The notes beneath the pieces are model-generated. The model saw only the letters and a list, made by a program, of their open reading frames with translations. It was not told the DNA's origin and did not search any database. Below, piece by piece: positions 34,948-46,652 of a stretch of 64,000 bases of DNA. The stretch lies in contig NW_026615362.1 in the NCBI RefSeq assembly GCF_000801105.2, forward strand, positions 26,450 to 90,449. The letters run 5' to 3'. Positions within the stretch are counted from its first letter, which is position 1; the number at the start of each line of letters is the position of its first letter. The DNA comes from Raphanus sativus. Taxonomy: Eukaryota > Streptophyta > Magnoliopsida > Brassicales > Brassicaceae. The translations under genes and the position numbers were made by a program.

Positions 34948-36677
34948 TGCCATCCGGATGGACCATCGTGCGAGGACAAGCACCAGCCAGGTCATGAGAC
35001 CTAAGGGCAAGCGTATCATGGTCCAGAAATGGGGTTAAGTGCATCAGGAAGCTGAGACTTAACCAGAATGGAGGTAAGGTAAGCTCAAAGGAGATGGACA
35101 AGTGTTTTGGTAGCTGGCCAATGAGGTTCGGAAGCTCGGGCAGCTAGTAAAGGAGTGAGGCAAGCTCACTGAAGCTCAGGCAAGTCTGGGACAGCTCCAG
35201 TAGCTGGAGTGTCAGCTCACCCAGCTGGGGAAGCTAGTGGCCAGCTCAACTCAGCTAGGTGGAGTGTTTGGCTCTTGGGCGGTTGGACCGGACCATGAGC
35301 GGTTATGGGTCCGGCTCGGTGGTGACATGGTCTGGTGTGACCATGGAGCTTGGCAAGTGTGTCAGGTACCTAGCTAAGTACTGGCAGCTGAATATCGATC
35401 AAGGGGAACGGTTGGGAGCAGTTGGAGGCAGTTTGGCCGAAAGGATGCAAAGGGAAACCGCTTGCGTCCGTTCGCCCAAACCTTGTAACCGTTCGGTCCA
35501 ACTGATTGTCGATGGCATTTCCTATAAATAGGAGACTCTGCCCATCGATTTCAACCACGAAAAAGACTAGGCAAACCTCTGCCAAAATTACACCAGAAAG
35601 AAAGAGAGAGAGACCGGCGGTGAGAAGTGATCCGAGTGGTGGTCCGGTGTGATTCAGGCGGTGGGAAGATTCAGGCAAGGCTATGGCAGGCGGGCAAAGT
35701 GATAAGGATAAGAGGAAGGAATCAGATAAGGATGGAGGCGCAGAGGAACGCACGCCTAAGGTCAGTGATGCACTCCGGATGGTTATCGCCCAAGACCATG
35801 GGTTTATATGGTCTGGCCGATTGAACCATGATGTGTTGGTTGCATCCATTTCTTGTTTTCTCTTTGTCAATCTCTTTCCTACTATATTCTGATGTAGTCT
35901 GATGGTTTAAACCCGCAGACAGACCCCCAAGCCTTGGATTGGTCATTGTAATCTCTCCATGGCCTTGGTTGGGTAGGTATGGTCCGATCTCATGGTTCCC
36001 AAGGGAATTATTGGGGTTTGGCGATTGTAATCTCTTAGTTGGGATTTTTAATGAATTATCAAAGTGTTAGATTCAATTTATATCATTGTTTTGGAGATGG
36101 TTCAATGTGGCCGGTTGGCGGTTCATGGTCAAGGTCGATATGACTGAGGCCGGTTCTGAGGAATCCAATTGGACCATTCTCTTAGTTTAGATTTATCATG
36201 ATTTATCATGGGTTTTATTTAGTTTTTGGCCGAGTATTTAGAGTGGTCAGATTTGGGACTGAGATGTGATCTAGGGTCCGGAACCATGTGTTGTTAGTTC
36301 TGATGTTAGGATATCGGTTTATAAATGTATTCATGTGTTGTGGGTTTGGTTTCAGGAACAAGCAGTGATCGTGGTAAAGCCAAGGAGTCTTGAAGACCTG
36401 GCCGTGGATGGATGTGTGATGTGTGTCTAGTTTAGTTTGAACTTATGATAGCCTATTGTGCAACTTGTGTGATATGAATGATTTGTATGGATCACATTGA
36501 CTTATATATATGGAATGATCTTTTCTTTATGCTTCCGCTTTGTACTTATTGTTTATGAACCTCAAAACAAATGAAATGACTTAGAAACTATTGGACCTAA
36601 ACCGGCTTAACTACACTTAGACATCTATGTAAGTACTTGGACTGGTTGGATCATGGGATCCAGGTTCGGGTCTTACA
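34924..36677 (+). repeat. Element B 3' LTR
   Basis: Uninterrupted 1754 bp LTR from TGTCATG to TCTTACA. Parts: AGCT array 35112-35256, TATAAATA at 35524-35531, a small ORF at 35683-35892, and a conserved block near 35956. Confidence 0.95.
35112..35256 (+). promoter_or_regulatory. Phased AGCT array in element B U3
   Basis: About twelve AGCT tetramers, mostly 9-12 bp apart or near 20 bp. Function unknown. Same layout in C, D, F and I. Confidence 0.6.
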
Positions 36678-36708
36678 AGCTTGTCCAGCTCAGCTGAGCT
36701 GAACCACT
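36678..36708 (-). repeat. Element J LTR, second part (short)
   Basis: Right flank of B. It resembles the D LTR near 12440-12470 (AGCTGAACTGAACCACTT). The match ends near 36708. Confidence 0.5.
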
Positions 36709-36843
36709 TGGTGGATACTGGATCCATTGTTAAGGCCGTTAGGCGAATTGATTGTGGAAAGTTTTCGAAAGTTCAATTTTTTTTTTTTTGAAAATTGTGG
36801 GAGCGTGCGAGTGTACGCACCCCACTCCCCCCCCTTTTAAATC
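36709..36843. other. Unassigned junction DNA between J and the Tat fragment
   Basis: No gene. It contains a T run (36778-36790) and a C-rich run (36820-36836) that on the minus strand is a G-rich tract, as next to the second Tat fragment at 58560. Probably the remnant 3' end of the Tat element, joined to J by a rearrangement. Confidence 0.4.
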
Positions 36844-36921
36844 GGGGGGATAGCTGAACCCACCGGTTGGCGAGTTGCCTACGTACCTCTTTCGAGGATC
36901 AAGCCATCTCGTAGTTCTGTT
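36844..36921 (-). other. Tat-lineage 3' untranslated conserved motif (copy 1)
   Basis: On the minus strand it follows the pol stop codon and contains GAACTACGAGATGGCTTG and, further on, TACGTAGGCA. A second copy follows the gag-protease frame at 58578-58658. Similar 3' sequences occur in plant Tat-type elements. Confidence 0.65.
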
Positions 36922-36936
36922 GTCCACGTTTACGTT

Positions 36937-39259
36937 CTAGTGGTAGTATTTCTTGAGATGCATCGCATTCCAAGTTCTCGGGATTTTTACGTCTTGCATG
37001 TTTGCGATTTGATACGAACCTGGTCGGACGACTTTTATGATTTTGTATGGTCCTTCCCAGTTTGCCCCCAGTTTTCCTGCGTTTCGTTCGGCAGTGTTTT
37101 GGAAGACTTTTCGCAAGACCAGATCACCCTCTTTGAATCTTCGATGACGTACGTTCGCGTTGTAGTATTTTGCGGCGGCCTGCTGGTAATTTTGAATCCG
37201 GATGAGGGCTTGGTCGCGACGCTCGTTGATGAGGTCAAGATTATCCAGCAGCATGGCATTGTTCAGGTCTTCCCGTTCGGGAAGAAATCTCCCCCGTACC
37301 CTGGGGAATTCTACCTCCGCCAGAATCATGCATTCTGCTCCGTAAACGAGAGCGAACGGAGTTTCCCCCGTTGCTCGTCTTGGAGTGGTTTGATGAGACC
37401 AAAGGACCCCTTCGAGTTCTTCTGCCATCGTCCCTTTTTGGCTTCCAAGCGTTTTTTTCAATCCGCCTAGGACGGTTTTGTTTATGGTTTCAGCCTGTCC
37501 GTTGCACTGCGGGTATCTGGGAGTAGACTTGTTAAGTCATATTTTCCATTTTTCGCAGAATGCCTCGAATCGTGTGGAAATAAACTGAGACCCGTTGTCC
37601 GTTACGATTTCGTATGGGACACCGTGTCTGGTTATGATGTTTTTCCAGACGAAGTTCTCGACTTGCACGTCTTTGATACTTGCGTAGGATTCTGCTTCCA
37701 CCCATTTCGAAAAGAAATCTGTGAGGACCAGCAGGAAACGTTTTTGTTTCGATTTGTGTAGCGGTCCGACGATGTCCATTGACCATCGCATGAAAGGGTA
37801 CGGAGATGAGATAGAAGAGAGGATTTCGGCGGGCTGATGAATTGTCGGAGCGTGCCGCTGACACTTCTCGCATTTCCGAGCGAACTTCTCGCAATCCTTT
37901 ACCATAGTTGGCCAGTAGAATCCGTGGCGTTTTATTTTTGTTGCGAGAGACCTTCCGCCGGAGTGGTTTCCGCACGATCCGGAATGAACCTCTTCCATGA
38001 TTTTTCTCGCCTTTTCTCCTTCCGCGCAAGTCATGAGAGGTCCGGAGAATCGCCATTTGTAGATTTTGCCTTCCACGGTTATGTATCGCGCTGCCTGAAT
38101 TTTTATTTTCCGGGCTGCCCATTTCTCCGTGGGTAGGGTACCATCTACGATGTAGGTTCTGATAGGTTCTAGCCAGGGAGTGTCGCAGCCATAGTCTGTT
38201 TGGTCTGCGTCGTCTTCCGGTTGGTCTTCGTTTTCTTCCGCGCCTTCGATCTGTGTTCTGATCAGGTTGGCGATTACCGGCGGTCTGATGCTCGGATGCT
38301 CTATGAATTCGACGGGAATTATTCTTTTAAGCCCTGGATCCGAGCTTGAGGCGAGAGCGGCTAAAGCGTCAGCTTGGATGTTTTCCGAGCGGGGAATCCT
38401 GGTTAGCGCAAATTGCTGAAAGTCGTGGGCCAAGTCTTGGACGACCTTCAAATATGCGTTCATCCTCTCATCCCTTGCTTCGTATTCTCCGCTGAATTGG
38501 TTTGCGACTAACTGAGAGTCGCAGTAAGCGTGAATATTTCGAATCTTCAGCCCATGGGCCAGTCGTATGCCCGCAATTAGCGCCTCATATTCTGCTTCGT
38601 TGTTTGATGCATGAAAATCCAAGCGGAACGATTGCTCGAGGATTTCTCCTGTCGGCGAAGTGAGTCGGACCCCGATTCCGGATCCTTGCTTGGACGAGGA
38701 TCCATCGACATGGAGATCCCATGTTGAACCAGGATCCTCGTTAGTTAAGTCCGTCGCGGGTAATTCTACCAAGAAGTCCGCGAGTACCTGCGATTTCGTG
38801 CAGGTTTTTGGACGATATTCGATATCGTACTCGCTTAGTTCAATCGCCCACTTCGCGAGTCTACCAGACTGGCTTGGACTGTGTAGAATCGTCCGTAACG
38901 GAAAAGTGGTAAGTACCACGATGGTATGAGATTTGAAATACGGTCTAAGTTTTCTCGCCGAAGTTATGACAGCGAGTGCCAATTTTTCCATTAGCGGATA
39001 CCGAGTTTCGGCATCTAGTAATGTTTTACTAATGTAGAAGACCGGTTTCTGTTCTCCGAATTCTTCTTGAATCAGGACGCCACTGACTGCTGATGCGGAT
39101 ACTGCGATGTAGAGGAACAAGGGCTCTCCGACTACGGGTTTTGCGAGGATAGGAGGGGTGGCCAGATACTGCTTCAGCTGTTGGAAAGCTTTCTCGCAAT
39201 CTTCTGACCACTCGAACTTTTTGTTCCCCTTCAAGGTTTCGTAGAATGGGAGACACTTA
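36937..39259 (-). pseudogene. Truncated Tat-lineage pol: RNase H, second RNase H, integrase
   Basis: Minus-strand pol lacking gag, protease and RT, cut at 39259 by element C. The first RNase H domain is degenerate (YIAVSASAVSGVL, no catalytic Asp at the usual place). It is followed by a second, archaeal-type RNase H (LHVDGSSSKQGSGIGV near residue 175 of the 37537-39234 part, NNEAEYEAL, ADALAALA). This double RNase H is characteristic of Tat/Ogre-type elements. The integrase has zinc-region residues (CEKCQRH), MDIVGPL and VTDNGSQF. An in-frame TGA at 37537-37539 splits the integrase core; the frame continues to 36937 through GQAETINKT and the C-terminal domain. Otherwise well preserved. Confidence 0.9.
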
Positions 39260-39427
39260 TGTCATGTCCCTAGTTCTAACTAAGACATCCGGACAGGCCA
39301 TGGTGCGGGGAGATGGGCTGGCCAGGTCATAAAGACCCAAAGGCAAGCGTATCATGGTCTAAACTAAGGGTTGAGTGCATCAGGAAGCTGAGACTTGACC
39401 AGATTAAGAAGAAAAGAAGGAAATGGT

Positions 39428-39582
39428 AGCTGGATGAGTGATCCGGAAGCTGGACATGGTCCGGAAGTGGCTCAATCAGCTAGGTGGAGCTGGTAGGGAG
39501 CTCACACAGTCTTGGGCAGCTCACAGGAGCTGGAGGGGTAGCTCACTCAGCTCAGGCAACTGTCACTCAGCTCAACTCAGCT
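39428..39582 (+). promoter_or_regulatory. Phased AGCT array in element C U3
   Basis: Eleven AGCT tetramers with spacings near 10 or 20 bp, ending about 260 bp upstream of the TATA box. Confidence 0.6.
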
Positions 39583-39841
39583 GGACGGAGTGATGGAGCC
39601 TTGACCGGTCATTGCGGACCATGGGTGATGGTCATGGACCGGATGCTGGTCATGGGTGTTCGTTGGGTCTAGCTTGCTTGGGCAAGAGAGATGAGCTTAT
39701 GAGCAATCAACTGAGCTTAAGATCGATCAGCACAAAGGAAGAAAGGGGCGGTTTGCAAGCGGTTGGACGGTTTTGGGCGAAAAGGTGTCCGTTGGCCAAA
39801 TGGCCAATCACATCGTCCGGACGGTTTCCAAGCCTCTCCCC

Positions 39842-39849
39842 TATAAATA
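39842..39849 (+). promoter_or_regulatory. TATA box of element C 5' LTR
   Basis: CTATAAATAA in a pyrimidine-rich setting. The 3' LTR copy is at 55004-55011. The B (35524) and F (47112) LTRs have the same TATAAATA. Confidence 0.7.
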
Positions 39850-41007
39850 ACCCTCTCCTCTGTCGACATAAATCATCAGAAACATAAGGGGAAACTCTGC
39901 CCAAATCTCTACATAATCAAAGAGAGAAAAGAGAAGTGAGACCGCAAAGGCAGTCCGTGTGAAGCAAAGGAGATTCCGGTGGGTTCTAAGCCGTGGGCAA
40001 GTGAAGCTTGATCGGAAATGGATACCAGAGGAAAGGAGAAGGCTGCAGAGAAGAGTGTGGGGGCTTCCGAACACACGCCTAAGGTACTGGATGCAAACCA
40101 AGTACAAACCGCCATGAATCATCCATCCGGGTGGTTTGGCCGTTTGATCCATGAGTGGATGGTTGCATCTATTGTTCTTATTTTGTCAATATATCTCTTC
40201 TCCATCATATTCTGAAGTTATTTATGAGTCTAAACTCATGAACACGCCACCAAGGCTTGGTTAGATCAGAGTAATCTCTCCATGGCCTTGGTTGGGCATG
40301 TATGATCCGATCTCATGCTTCCAGTGGGAGTTATTGGGATTTGGCGATTGATATCTCTTAGTGGGGATTTATAATGAATTATCAAAGTGATAGAACAATT
40401 TTATAACATTGATTTCGAGATGGTACCATGAGTCCGGTTAGGTTGTTCATGGCCAAGATCAATATGATCAAGGCCGGTTCTGGGAAATCCGCTTGGACCA
40501 TTCTCTTAATCATGAATTATCATGATTTATCATGTGTTTAACTTAGTCTTTGGATGAGTAAATCATTGGGTCACAAATCGGCCAGAAATGGACTTAGTGT
40601 CCCAAACCATGCTTAGGTTTGTATTGCTAGGGTATCGGTCATGAATCTTATGCATATGTGTGTGGGTTTTGATTTCAGGTTCTGACAGGGACCGTGGTAA
40701 GGCTAAGGAGCCATGAAGACCTTGGCCGTGTGGGATGTGTGATGTAGTTCATGTTGTAAACATTGGATTTATGTTTAGCCTATTGTGCAACTTATGATTT
40801 GAATACTATGTATGGATCACATTTGACATATATATATAAGATGATGTTTGCCTTAAGCTTCCGCATTGTTTTATTATTGCATGAACCTCAAATGATTGAA
40901 AAATGACTAAGTAAAGATTGGACCTTAACCGGCTGAATTACACTTAGATGTTTAGGTAAGGCCGCGGACTGGTTGGATCATGGGATCCAGGTTTGGGTCT
41001 TACAAGT

Positions 41008-41019
41008 TGGTATCAGAGC
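41008..41019 (+). other. Element C primer-binding site
   Basis: TGGTATCAGAGC, three bases after the LTR end; initiator Met tRNA type. Confidence 0.92.
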
Positions 41020-41154
41020 ATGCTTGATTCTAGGCTGTTGAGGTTAGGGCAGGTCATCACACATCCGGCTGGGTCTCATGGCAGGTTTTGGGTTTTGGTT
41101 AACATGATATTTCTTGAGGTTTGCAAATAAAGATGTTAATCTAACCTTTGCCTT

Positions 41155-42780
41155 GTGTTTTGTCTTTGTTGTCCTAAGGGAACTAAGAAGAAGTCTCGAA
41201 AGACTAAGGAGGGGACAGGGGCGTCCGGAGCAGGAGATGCCTCAGTGCCCAATCCGCAATTGTTGCTGTCAGTTCCACCTACTGGCCAGACCAGTGAGGC
41301 TATCCTGACTGAAACCCAAGTGAATCAGACTGAGGTTCAGATGGGTGGAGAGAACAGACAGTTGGACGAGACCGGGCAACCATTGATTGCGGCTGGAAGT
41401 CAGCTAGGAGCAACAGGTGGGCAGCAAAGGAATGATCAGGAAGGTGAAGCTGAGTCCTCAGAGACTGGTAACCGGGCTGATCCAAACATCCAAGGAGATG
41501 GGAGGATTGGACCGGATGAACCAACGGCTGAACCGACCATGAAGCAGATACTTGATGCAATCAAGTTGATGGGAAGTCAGATGCTGGCTATGACCCAAGT
41601 GTTCACACCAGTTGTGAATTCATCTATGGGTCAAACTACTCAAGCACCAGTGATAGCTCCTGGAGTTGGTGTGACTGGTGGATATGTGGCGCCTCTTGCT
41701 GAGGTGATTGAGTTAGATCCACCAGTTGGACCAACCAAGAAGGTTGATTACCTGAAGGTGCTCGAGCACATCGCCCGTTTGGGAACCAAAACACTTTGCT
41801 GGAAGTGCTGATCCCATGGAGGCTGATGAGTGGAGGGACCGGCTGGCTAGGAACTTCTGGTCTACAAGGTGCCCTGAGGAGTACCAACGAGACATAGCAG
41901 TGCACTTCCTGGAGGGAGATGCACACAACTGGTGGCTGTCCTTAGACAAGCGCACCAATGGCTCCATTGTGAAGTTCTCTGACTTTGAGGTTGAGTTCAA
42001 CCACAAGTACTTTCCAGCTGAAGCATGGGACCGTTTGGAAGCTAAGTTCCTGGACTTGGTTTCAGGGCAAGCGGCAGTAAGGGAGTATGAGGAAGAGTTC
42101 AACCGGCTCAGGAGGTATGTGGGTAAGGAACTTGAGGATGAGAAGGTTCAGGTCCGCAGGTTCATAAGGGGCTTTGAGGCCTGAGCTTAAGACTTATTGC
42201 TCAGTCCGTACCTTCAACACAGTCTCTGAGTTGGTGGAAAGGATGGCAATGCTGGAGACCAATCTGGCTGAGGAGAACAAGCACAAGCTTAAGAGTGTGG
42301 TGGTGTCTTCCGGTCAGAGTGGTGACAAGAAGAGAAAGAGGGATGCGGCTGAAGGGGTAAAACCTCAAGTGGTAGGCCAGAGTGTCCCAAGTGTGGTAAA
42401 CACCATGGAGGAGAGTGCTGGAAGGCAATGGGAGCTTGTACCCGTTGTGGCAAGATGGATCACTCAGCTCGGGATTGTCCTGGTCCGGATAGGAACTGTG
42501 GGCAAGGCTCGACCAGTGAAGCCAGGACTTGTCATCAGTGTGGTAAGAAAGGGCATTTCCGTGTGGACTGTCCCCAGTTGCAAACTGGACAAGGCAAGGG
42601 CCGTGTTGAGAACAACCGGCCAGACCACAAGCAAGGCCAAACTTCAGCACCTCGAGTCTATGAGCTTTCAAGGGATGTGGATGAGTCCGGACCCTTCAAG
42701 GCGATCACTGGTATAATTCAACAACCCATTCTTTTTAAATTTTTAAATTTATTAGAATGGCATGGTATGGAATCTAGGAT
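41155..42780 (+). pseudogene. Element C gag with three frame breaks
   Basis: Same protein as the B gag. The N-terminal part is open at 41155-41811. A one-base gain in an A run near 41788 shifts the frame; the core continues at 41816-42184. A one-base gain near 42170 shifts it again, and a one-base loss in a G run near 42355 shifts it a third time. The two standard zinc knuckles (CTRCGKMDHSARDC and CHQCGKKGHFRVDC) are in the last frame. Two of the three breaks are homopolymer length changes, so sequencing or assembly error is possible. The three breaks contrast with an intact pol in the same element. Confidence 0.85.
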
Positions 42781-42831
42781 GGACTAGATACTTAGTTAAG
42801 GTCTTATGTAGGGACCTTATGTATTGGTGGT

Positions 42832-45800
42832 GTGGAAACACATGTATTATTTGATACTGGAGCTACACATAGTTTTGTGAGTCCAGATATGATTGGAAAA
42901 GGTATGTTCCAAATGGGAACTAGGGATGATCTTGGCTTGGTGAGTGCAGCCGGTGGGCAAATGATGCACCCACTAGGTCTAGTTAAAGACATCCCAGTAA
43001 TGATCCATAGTAAGGCAATGCCGGTGGATCTGATTGTGGTCCGCCTTAAGAATCACGAGGTGATCCTAGGTATGGACTGGCTTGGCAAGAATCGGGCCAC
43101 CTTAGACTGTCATCGAGGAAAGGTGCAGTTTGAGAGTGGGTGTGGACCCCCGATCAAGTACCAAGGTATTAATCCGGCCTCTGGATGCTTAGTGTTATCA
43201 GCAGTCCGTGCGGCAAGGATGCTGGAACAAGGTTGTGAGGCTTATATAGCCACAATCACCACTAAGGAGGTCGTAGGGGATGGTGGCCCGGACGGGATAC
43301 CGCTGGTCAGTGAGTTTGATGATGTGTTTAGGTCACTACAGGGCATTCCCCCTGATAGGTCAGACCCATTCATAATAGAACTGGAACCAGGGACGGCCCC
43401 AATGTCAAAGAGCCCATACCGCATGGCTCCAGCTGAGATGGCTGAGCTAAAGAAACAACTTGAAGAGTTGTTGGAAAAGGGGTTCATACGCCCAAGTGTA
43501 TCACCCTGGGGTGCACCAGTCCTCTTTGTCAAGAAGAAGGATGGTAGTTTCAGGTTGTGCATTGATTATAGAGGGTTGAATAGGGTGACTATAAAGAATA
43601 AGTACCCATTGCCCCGGATTGATGAGTTGCTAGATCAACTGAAGGGAGCCAAATGGTTCTCAAAGATTGATTTGGCATCAGGTTATCATCAAATCCCCAT
43701 TGCATCAGAAGATGTGAGGAAGACAGCTTTCCGGACTAGGTATGGCCACTATGAGTTTGTGGTTATGCCCTTCGGATTGACTAATGCACCAGCAGCCTTT
43801 ATGAAGATGATGAATGGAATTTTCAGAGAGTACTTAGATGAATTTGTAATCATCTTCATTGATGATATACTAGTTTACTCTAAGACCCGGGAAGACCATG
43901 AGAGGCATCTCAGATTGGTGTTGGAAAGGCTGAGAGAGCAACAATTGTTTGCCAAGCTAAGCAAGTGTAGCTTTTGGCAGAAGAGCATTGGCTTCCTAGG
44001 ACATGTGGTGTCTGAGGAAGGAGTGTCTGTTGATCCGGAGAAGATCAAGTGCATACAAGAGTGGCCAAGACCCAAGAATGCTACAGAAGTAAGAAGCTTC
44101 TTGGGATTGGCCGGATACTACAGGAAGTATGTCAAAGGGTTTGCAAGTGTGGCACAACCTATGACACAACTTACTGGAAAGGATGTCAAATTCATCTGGT
44201 CAGAAGCTTGTGAAAAGAGCTTTGAAGCCTTGAAGAATATGCTGACCAGTGCACCAGTTTTGGTGTTGCCTGAGGAAGATCAACCATATGTGGTGTACAC
44301 GGATGCATCCATTACTGGATTAGGCTGTGTGCTCACACAGAATGGGAAGGTCATAGCATATGCCTCAAGGCAACTCAGGAAACATGAGGGCAACTACCCA
44401 ACACACGACCTGGAGATGGCCGCAGTGGTGTTTGCCTTAAAGATATGGAGATCATACTTGTATGGTGCCAAAGTCCAGATTCTCACTGACCACAAGAGCC
44501 TGAAGTACATTTTCACTCAACCTGAGTTGAATTTGAGACAAAGGCGGTGGATGGAGTTTGTGGCCGACTATGATTTGGACATTGCCTATCACCCAGGCAA
44601 GGCCAATCTAGTGGCAGATGCTTTAAGCAGGCGTAGAGCTGAGGTATCAGCTGAGAAAGAAGCAGAGATCCTGGAAGGGATGGTCCGGTCACTACATCTA
44701 GACACCATGGCAAGTGAGGATGAGCCTTTGGGTTTAGAGGCTGTGAACCAGGCTGATCTACTTACCAGAATACAACAAGCACAAAGCTTGGATGAGAATT
44801 TGCAAAAGGTTGCAAAGAATGATAAGACCGAGTACCAAGTAACGAGTAATGGTACCATTTTGGTACATGGGCGGGTTAGTGTTCCTGGTGACCGGGGACT
44901 AAAGGAAGAGATTATGAGCCAAGCTCATAAGTCTAAATTCTCAGTGCACCCGGGACTCAACAAGATGTACAAAGACATCAAAAGGTATTACCATTGGATC
45001 AGGATGAAGGCTGACATTGCTGAGTGGGTGGCAAAGTGCCCAACTTGTCAATTAGTCAAGGCTGAACATCAAGTTCCAAGTGGTTTACTACAAAACCTTC
45101 CCATACCAGAATGGAAGTGGGATCACATCACAATGGACTTTGTGACTGGATTTCCCACAACCAGAAACAAGAAGGATGCAGTATGGGTGGTTGTGGACCG
45201 CTTGACCAAATCTGCACACTTCTTGCCCATCAAGAAAGGTGATGGAGTGGATGAGATTGTAAAAATCTACATAGATCAGATTGTGAGGCTGCATGGAGTG
45301 CCGGCCAGTATAGTCTCAGACAAAGACCCTAGATTCACTTCTTATTTCTGGAGAGCCTTCCAAAAGGCCCTAGGGACAAGAGTGAACATGAGCACATCCT
45401 ATCATCCTCAGACGGATGGTCAGTCAGAAAGGACCATCCAGACATTGGAAGATATGCTAAGGGCATGTGTCCTAGATTGGGGTGACTCATGGGAGAAGCA
45501 TTTACCATTAGTGGAGTTTGCATACAACAACAGCTTCCACACCAGCATAGGTATGTCTCCCTATGAAGCATTATATGGGCGGCCTTGCAGGACACCTTTA
45601 TGTTGGACCCAAGTGGGGGAGCGCAGCATCATAGGTCCTGAGATTGTGGAGGAAACAACTGAGAAGATCAAGTTGGTCAAAGAGAAGATGAAAGAGGCTC
45701 AAGACCGCCAGAAGAGTTATGCTGATAAGAGAAGGAAACATCTTGAGTTTGAGGTTGGTGATCTAATCTATCTCAAGATGATTACTTTCAAAGGAAGGAC

Positions 45801-46260
45801 AAGAGTTTCTGGAAGAAGGAAACTAGACCCAAGGTTCTTAGGTCCATTCAGGATACTTGAAAGAGTTGGGGCAGTGGCTTACAAACTGGATTTGCCATCT
45901 GAAATGGATGCTTACCACAATGTATTCCATGTGTCACAACTAAGGAAGTGCCTAACGGATCAAGACATTGTTTTGCCAGAAATTCCAAAAGATCTTGGTA
46001 AGAACCTCACTTTAGAAACAAGGCCGGTTCGGATCATAGATCGGATGGAAAAGGCAATGAGAAAGAAGACAGTTCCTATGCTAAAGATTGTATGGGAATT
46101 CAATGGCAAAGACATTATCACTTGGGAAACAGAGGCAAGAATGAAAGCTGAGTATCCTGAGTGGTATAGTCAGTATGTGGATGGAGAATCATCAAGTATG
46201 AACTCGGGGACGAGTTCCTTCCAAGTGGGGGAGACTTGTCATGTCCCTAGTTCTAACTAA
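42832..46260 (+). CDS. Element C pol: protease, RT, RNase H, integrase, chromodomain
   Basis: An open 1142-codon frame; the ATG used here lies just before the protease and the true frame may begin upstream. Protease DTGATHS at 8-14, RT core about 190-370 with FIDD at 343-346, RNase H from about 485 ([10 protein letters not shown]) to 600, integrase zinc residues H699, H706, C736 and C739, and catalytic triad D769, D830 and E866. A chromodomain is at about 1063-1112 ([19 protein letters not shown]...WET). Chromodomains of this group are thought to direct integration to heterochromatin. The last eight codons lie in the 3' LTR, past the PPT. No inactivating change seen; without a working gag it would need help in trans. 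Confidence 0.93.
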   Translation: METHVLFDTGATHSFVSPDMIGKGMFQMGTRDDLGLVSAAGGQMMHPLGLVKDIPVMIHSKAMPVDLIVVRLKNHEVILGMDWLGKNRATLDCHRGKVQFESGCGPPIKYQGINPASGCLVLSAVRAARMLEQGCEAYIATITTKEVVGDGGPDGIPLVSEFDDVFRSLQGIPPDRSDPFIIELEPGTAPMSKSPYRMAPAEMAELKKQLEELLEKGFIRPSVSPWGAPVLFVKKKDGSFRLCIDYRGLNRVTIKNKYPLPRIDELLDQLKGAKWFSKIDLASGYHQIPIASEDVRKTAFRTRYGHYEFVVMPFGLTNAPAAFMKMMNGIFREYLDEFVIIFIDDILVYSKTREDHERHLRLVLERLREQQLFAKLSKCSFWQKSIGFLGHVVSEEGVSVDPEKIKCIQEWPRPKNATEVRSFLGLAGYYRKYVKGFASVAQPMTQLTGKDVKFIWSEACEKSFEALKNMLTSAPVLVLPEEDQPYVVYTDASITGLGCVLTQNGKVIAYASRQLRKHEGNYPTHDLEMAAVVFALKIWRSYLYGAKVQILTDHKSLKYIFTQPELNLRQRRWMEFVADYDLDIAYHPGKANLVADALSRRRAEVSAEKEAEILEGMVRSLHLDTMASEDEPLGLEAVNQADLLTRIQQAQSLDENLQKVAKNDKTEYQVTSNGTILVHGRVSVPGDRGLKEEIMSQAHKSKFSVHPGLNKMYKDIKRYYHWIRMKADIAEWVAKCPTCQLVKAEHQVPSGLLQNLPIPEWKWDHITMDFVTGFPTTRNKKDAVWVVVDRLTKSAHFLPIKKGDGVDEIVKIYIDQIVRLHGVPASIVSDKDPRFTSYFWRAFQKALGTRVNMSTSYHPQTDGQSERTIQTLEDMLRACVLDWGDSWEKHLPLVEFAYNNSFHTSIGMSPYEALYGRPCRTPLCWTQVGERSIIGPEIVEETTEKIKLVKEKMKEAQDRQKSYADKRRKHLEFEVGDLIYLKMITFKGRTRVSGRRKLDPRFLGPFRILERVGAVAYKLDLPSEMDAYHNVFHVSQLRKCLTDQDIVLPEIPKDLGKNLTLETRPVRIIDRMEKAMRKKTVPMLKIVWEFNGKDIITWETEARMKAEYPEWYSQYVDGESSSMNSGTSSFQVGETCHVPSSN
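46223..46236 (+). other. Element C polypurine tract
   Basis: AAGTGGGGGAGACT before the 3' LTR; also coding in the pol frame. Confidence 0.9.
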
Positions 46261-46484
46261 GACATCCGGACAGGCCATGGTGCGGGGAGATGGGCTGGCC
46301 AGGTCATAAAGACCCAAAGGCAAGCGTATCATGGTCTAAACTAAGGGTTGAGTGCATCAGGAAGCTGAGACTTGACCAGATTAAGAAGAAAAGAAGGAAA
46401 TGGTAGCTGGATGAGTGATCCGGAAGCTGGACATGGTCCGGAAGTGGCTCAATCAGCTAGGTGGAGCTGGTAGGGAGCTCACAC
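46237..46484 (+). repeat. Element C 3' LTR, piece 1
   Basis: Matches 39260-39507. Interrupted by F; CACAC (46480-46484) is the target duplication. Confidence 0.93.
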
Positions 46485-46652
46485 TGTCATGTCCTCGATC
46501 CTGGATATGATCATTAGGATCGACCATGGTGCAAGGAGACGCACCAGTCAGGTCATGTGACCTAAACACAAGGGTATCATGGCCTGGAAGTAAGGTTAAA
46601 GGCATCAGGAAGCTAAGATATAGCTAAACCAAGAAAGAGACAAGTATAAAGG

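Larger units (their letters stand above)
4370..36677 (+). mobile_element. Element B: Tekay-type Ty3/gypsy chromovirus, interrupted by A and H
   Basis: This is a complete but non-functional element, with its 5' LTR in three pieces (4370-4829, 25096-26361, 29695-29723), an internal region at 29724-34923 and a 3' LTR at 34924-36677. The reassembled 5' LTR is 1755 bp against 1754 bp for the 3' LTR. The target site in J appears to be AGCTT (AGCTT follows at 36678; at the left edge one T seems lost, giving AGCTTGTCATG). By eye the LTRs differ at about 25 sites (about 1.5%), so B is older than A, D, E, C and F, as nesting requires. Tekay assignment rests on the initiator-Met-type PBS and the C-terminal chromodomain. 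Confidence 0.9.
39260..41004 (+). repeat. Element C 5' LTR
   Basis: 1745 bp, TGTCATGTCCC to TCTTACA. It holds an AGCT array (39428-39582), TATAAATA (39842-39849), a 65-codon small ORF (40018-40215), and the conserved CTCTCCATGGCCTTGGTTGG block near 40276. Confidence 0.95.

Noticed and set aside
37837..38136. Plus-strand frames of 90-180 codons opposite Tat pol and CRM pol (for example 36940-37470, 59,000-59,592)
   Set aside because: Shadows of strongly coding minus-strand sequence; no independent motif, start context or conservation.
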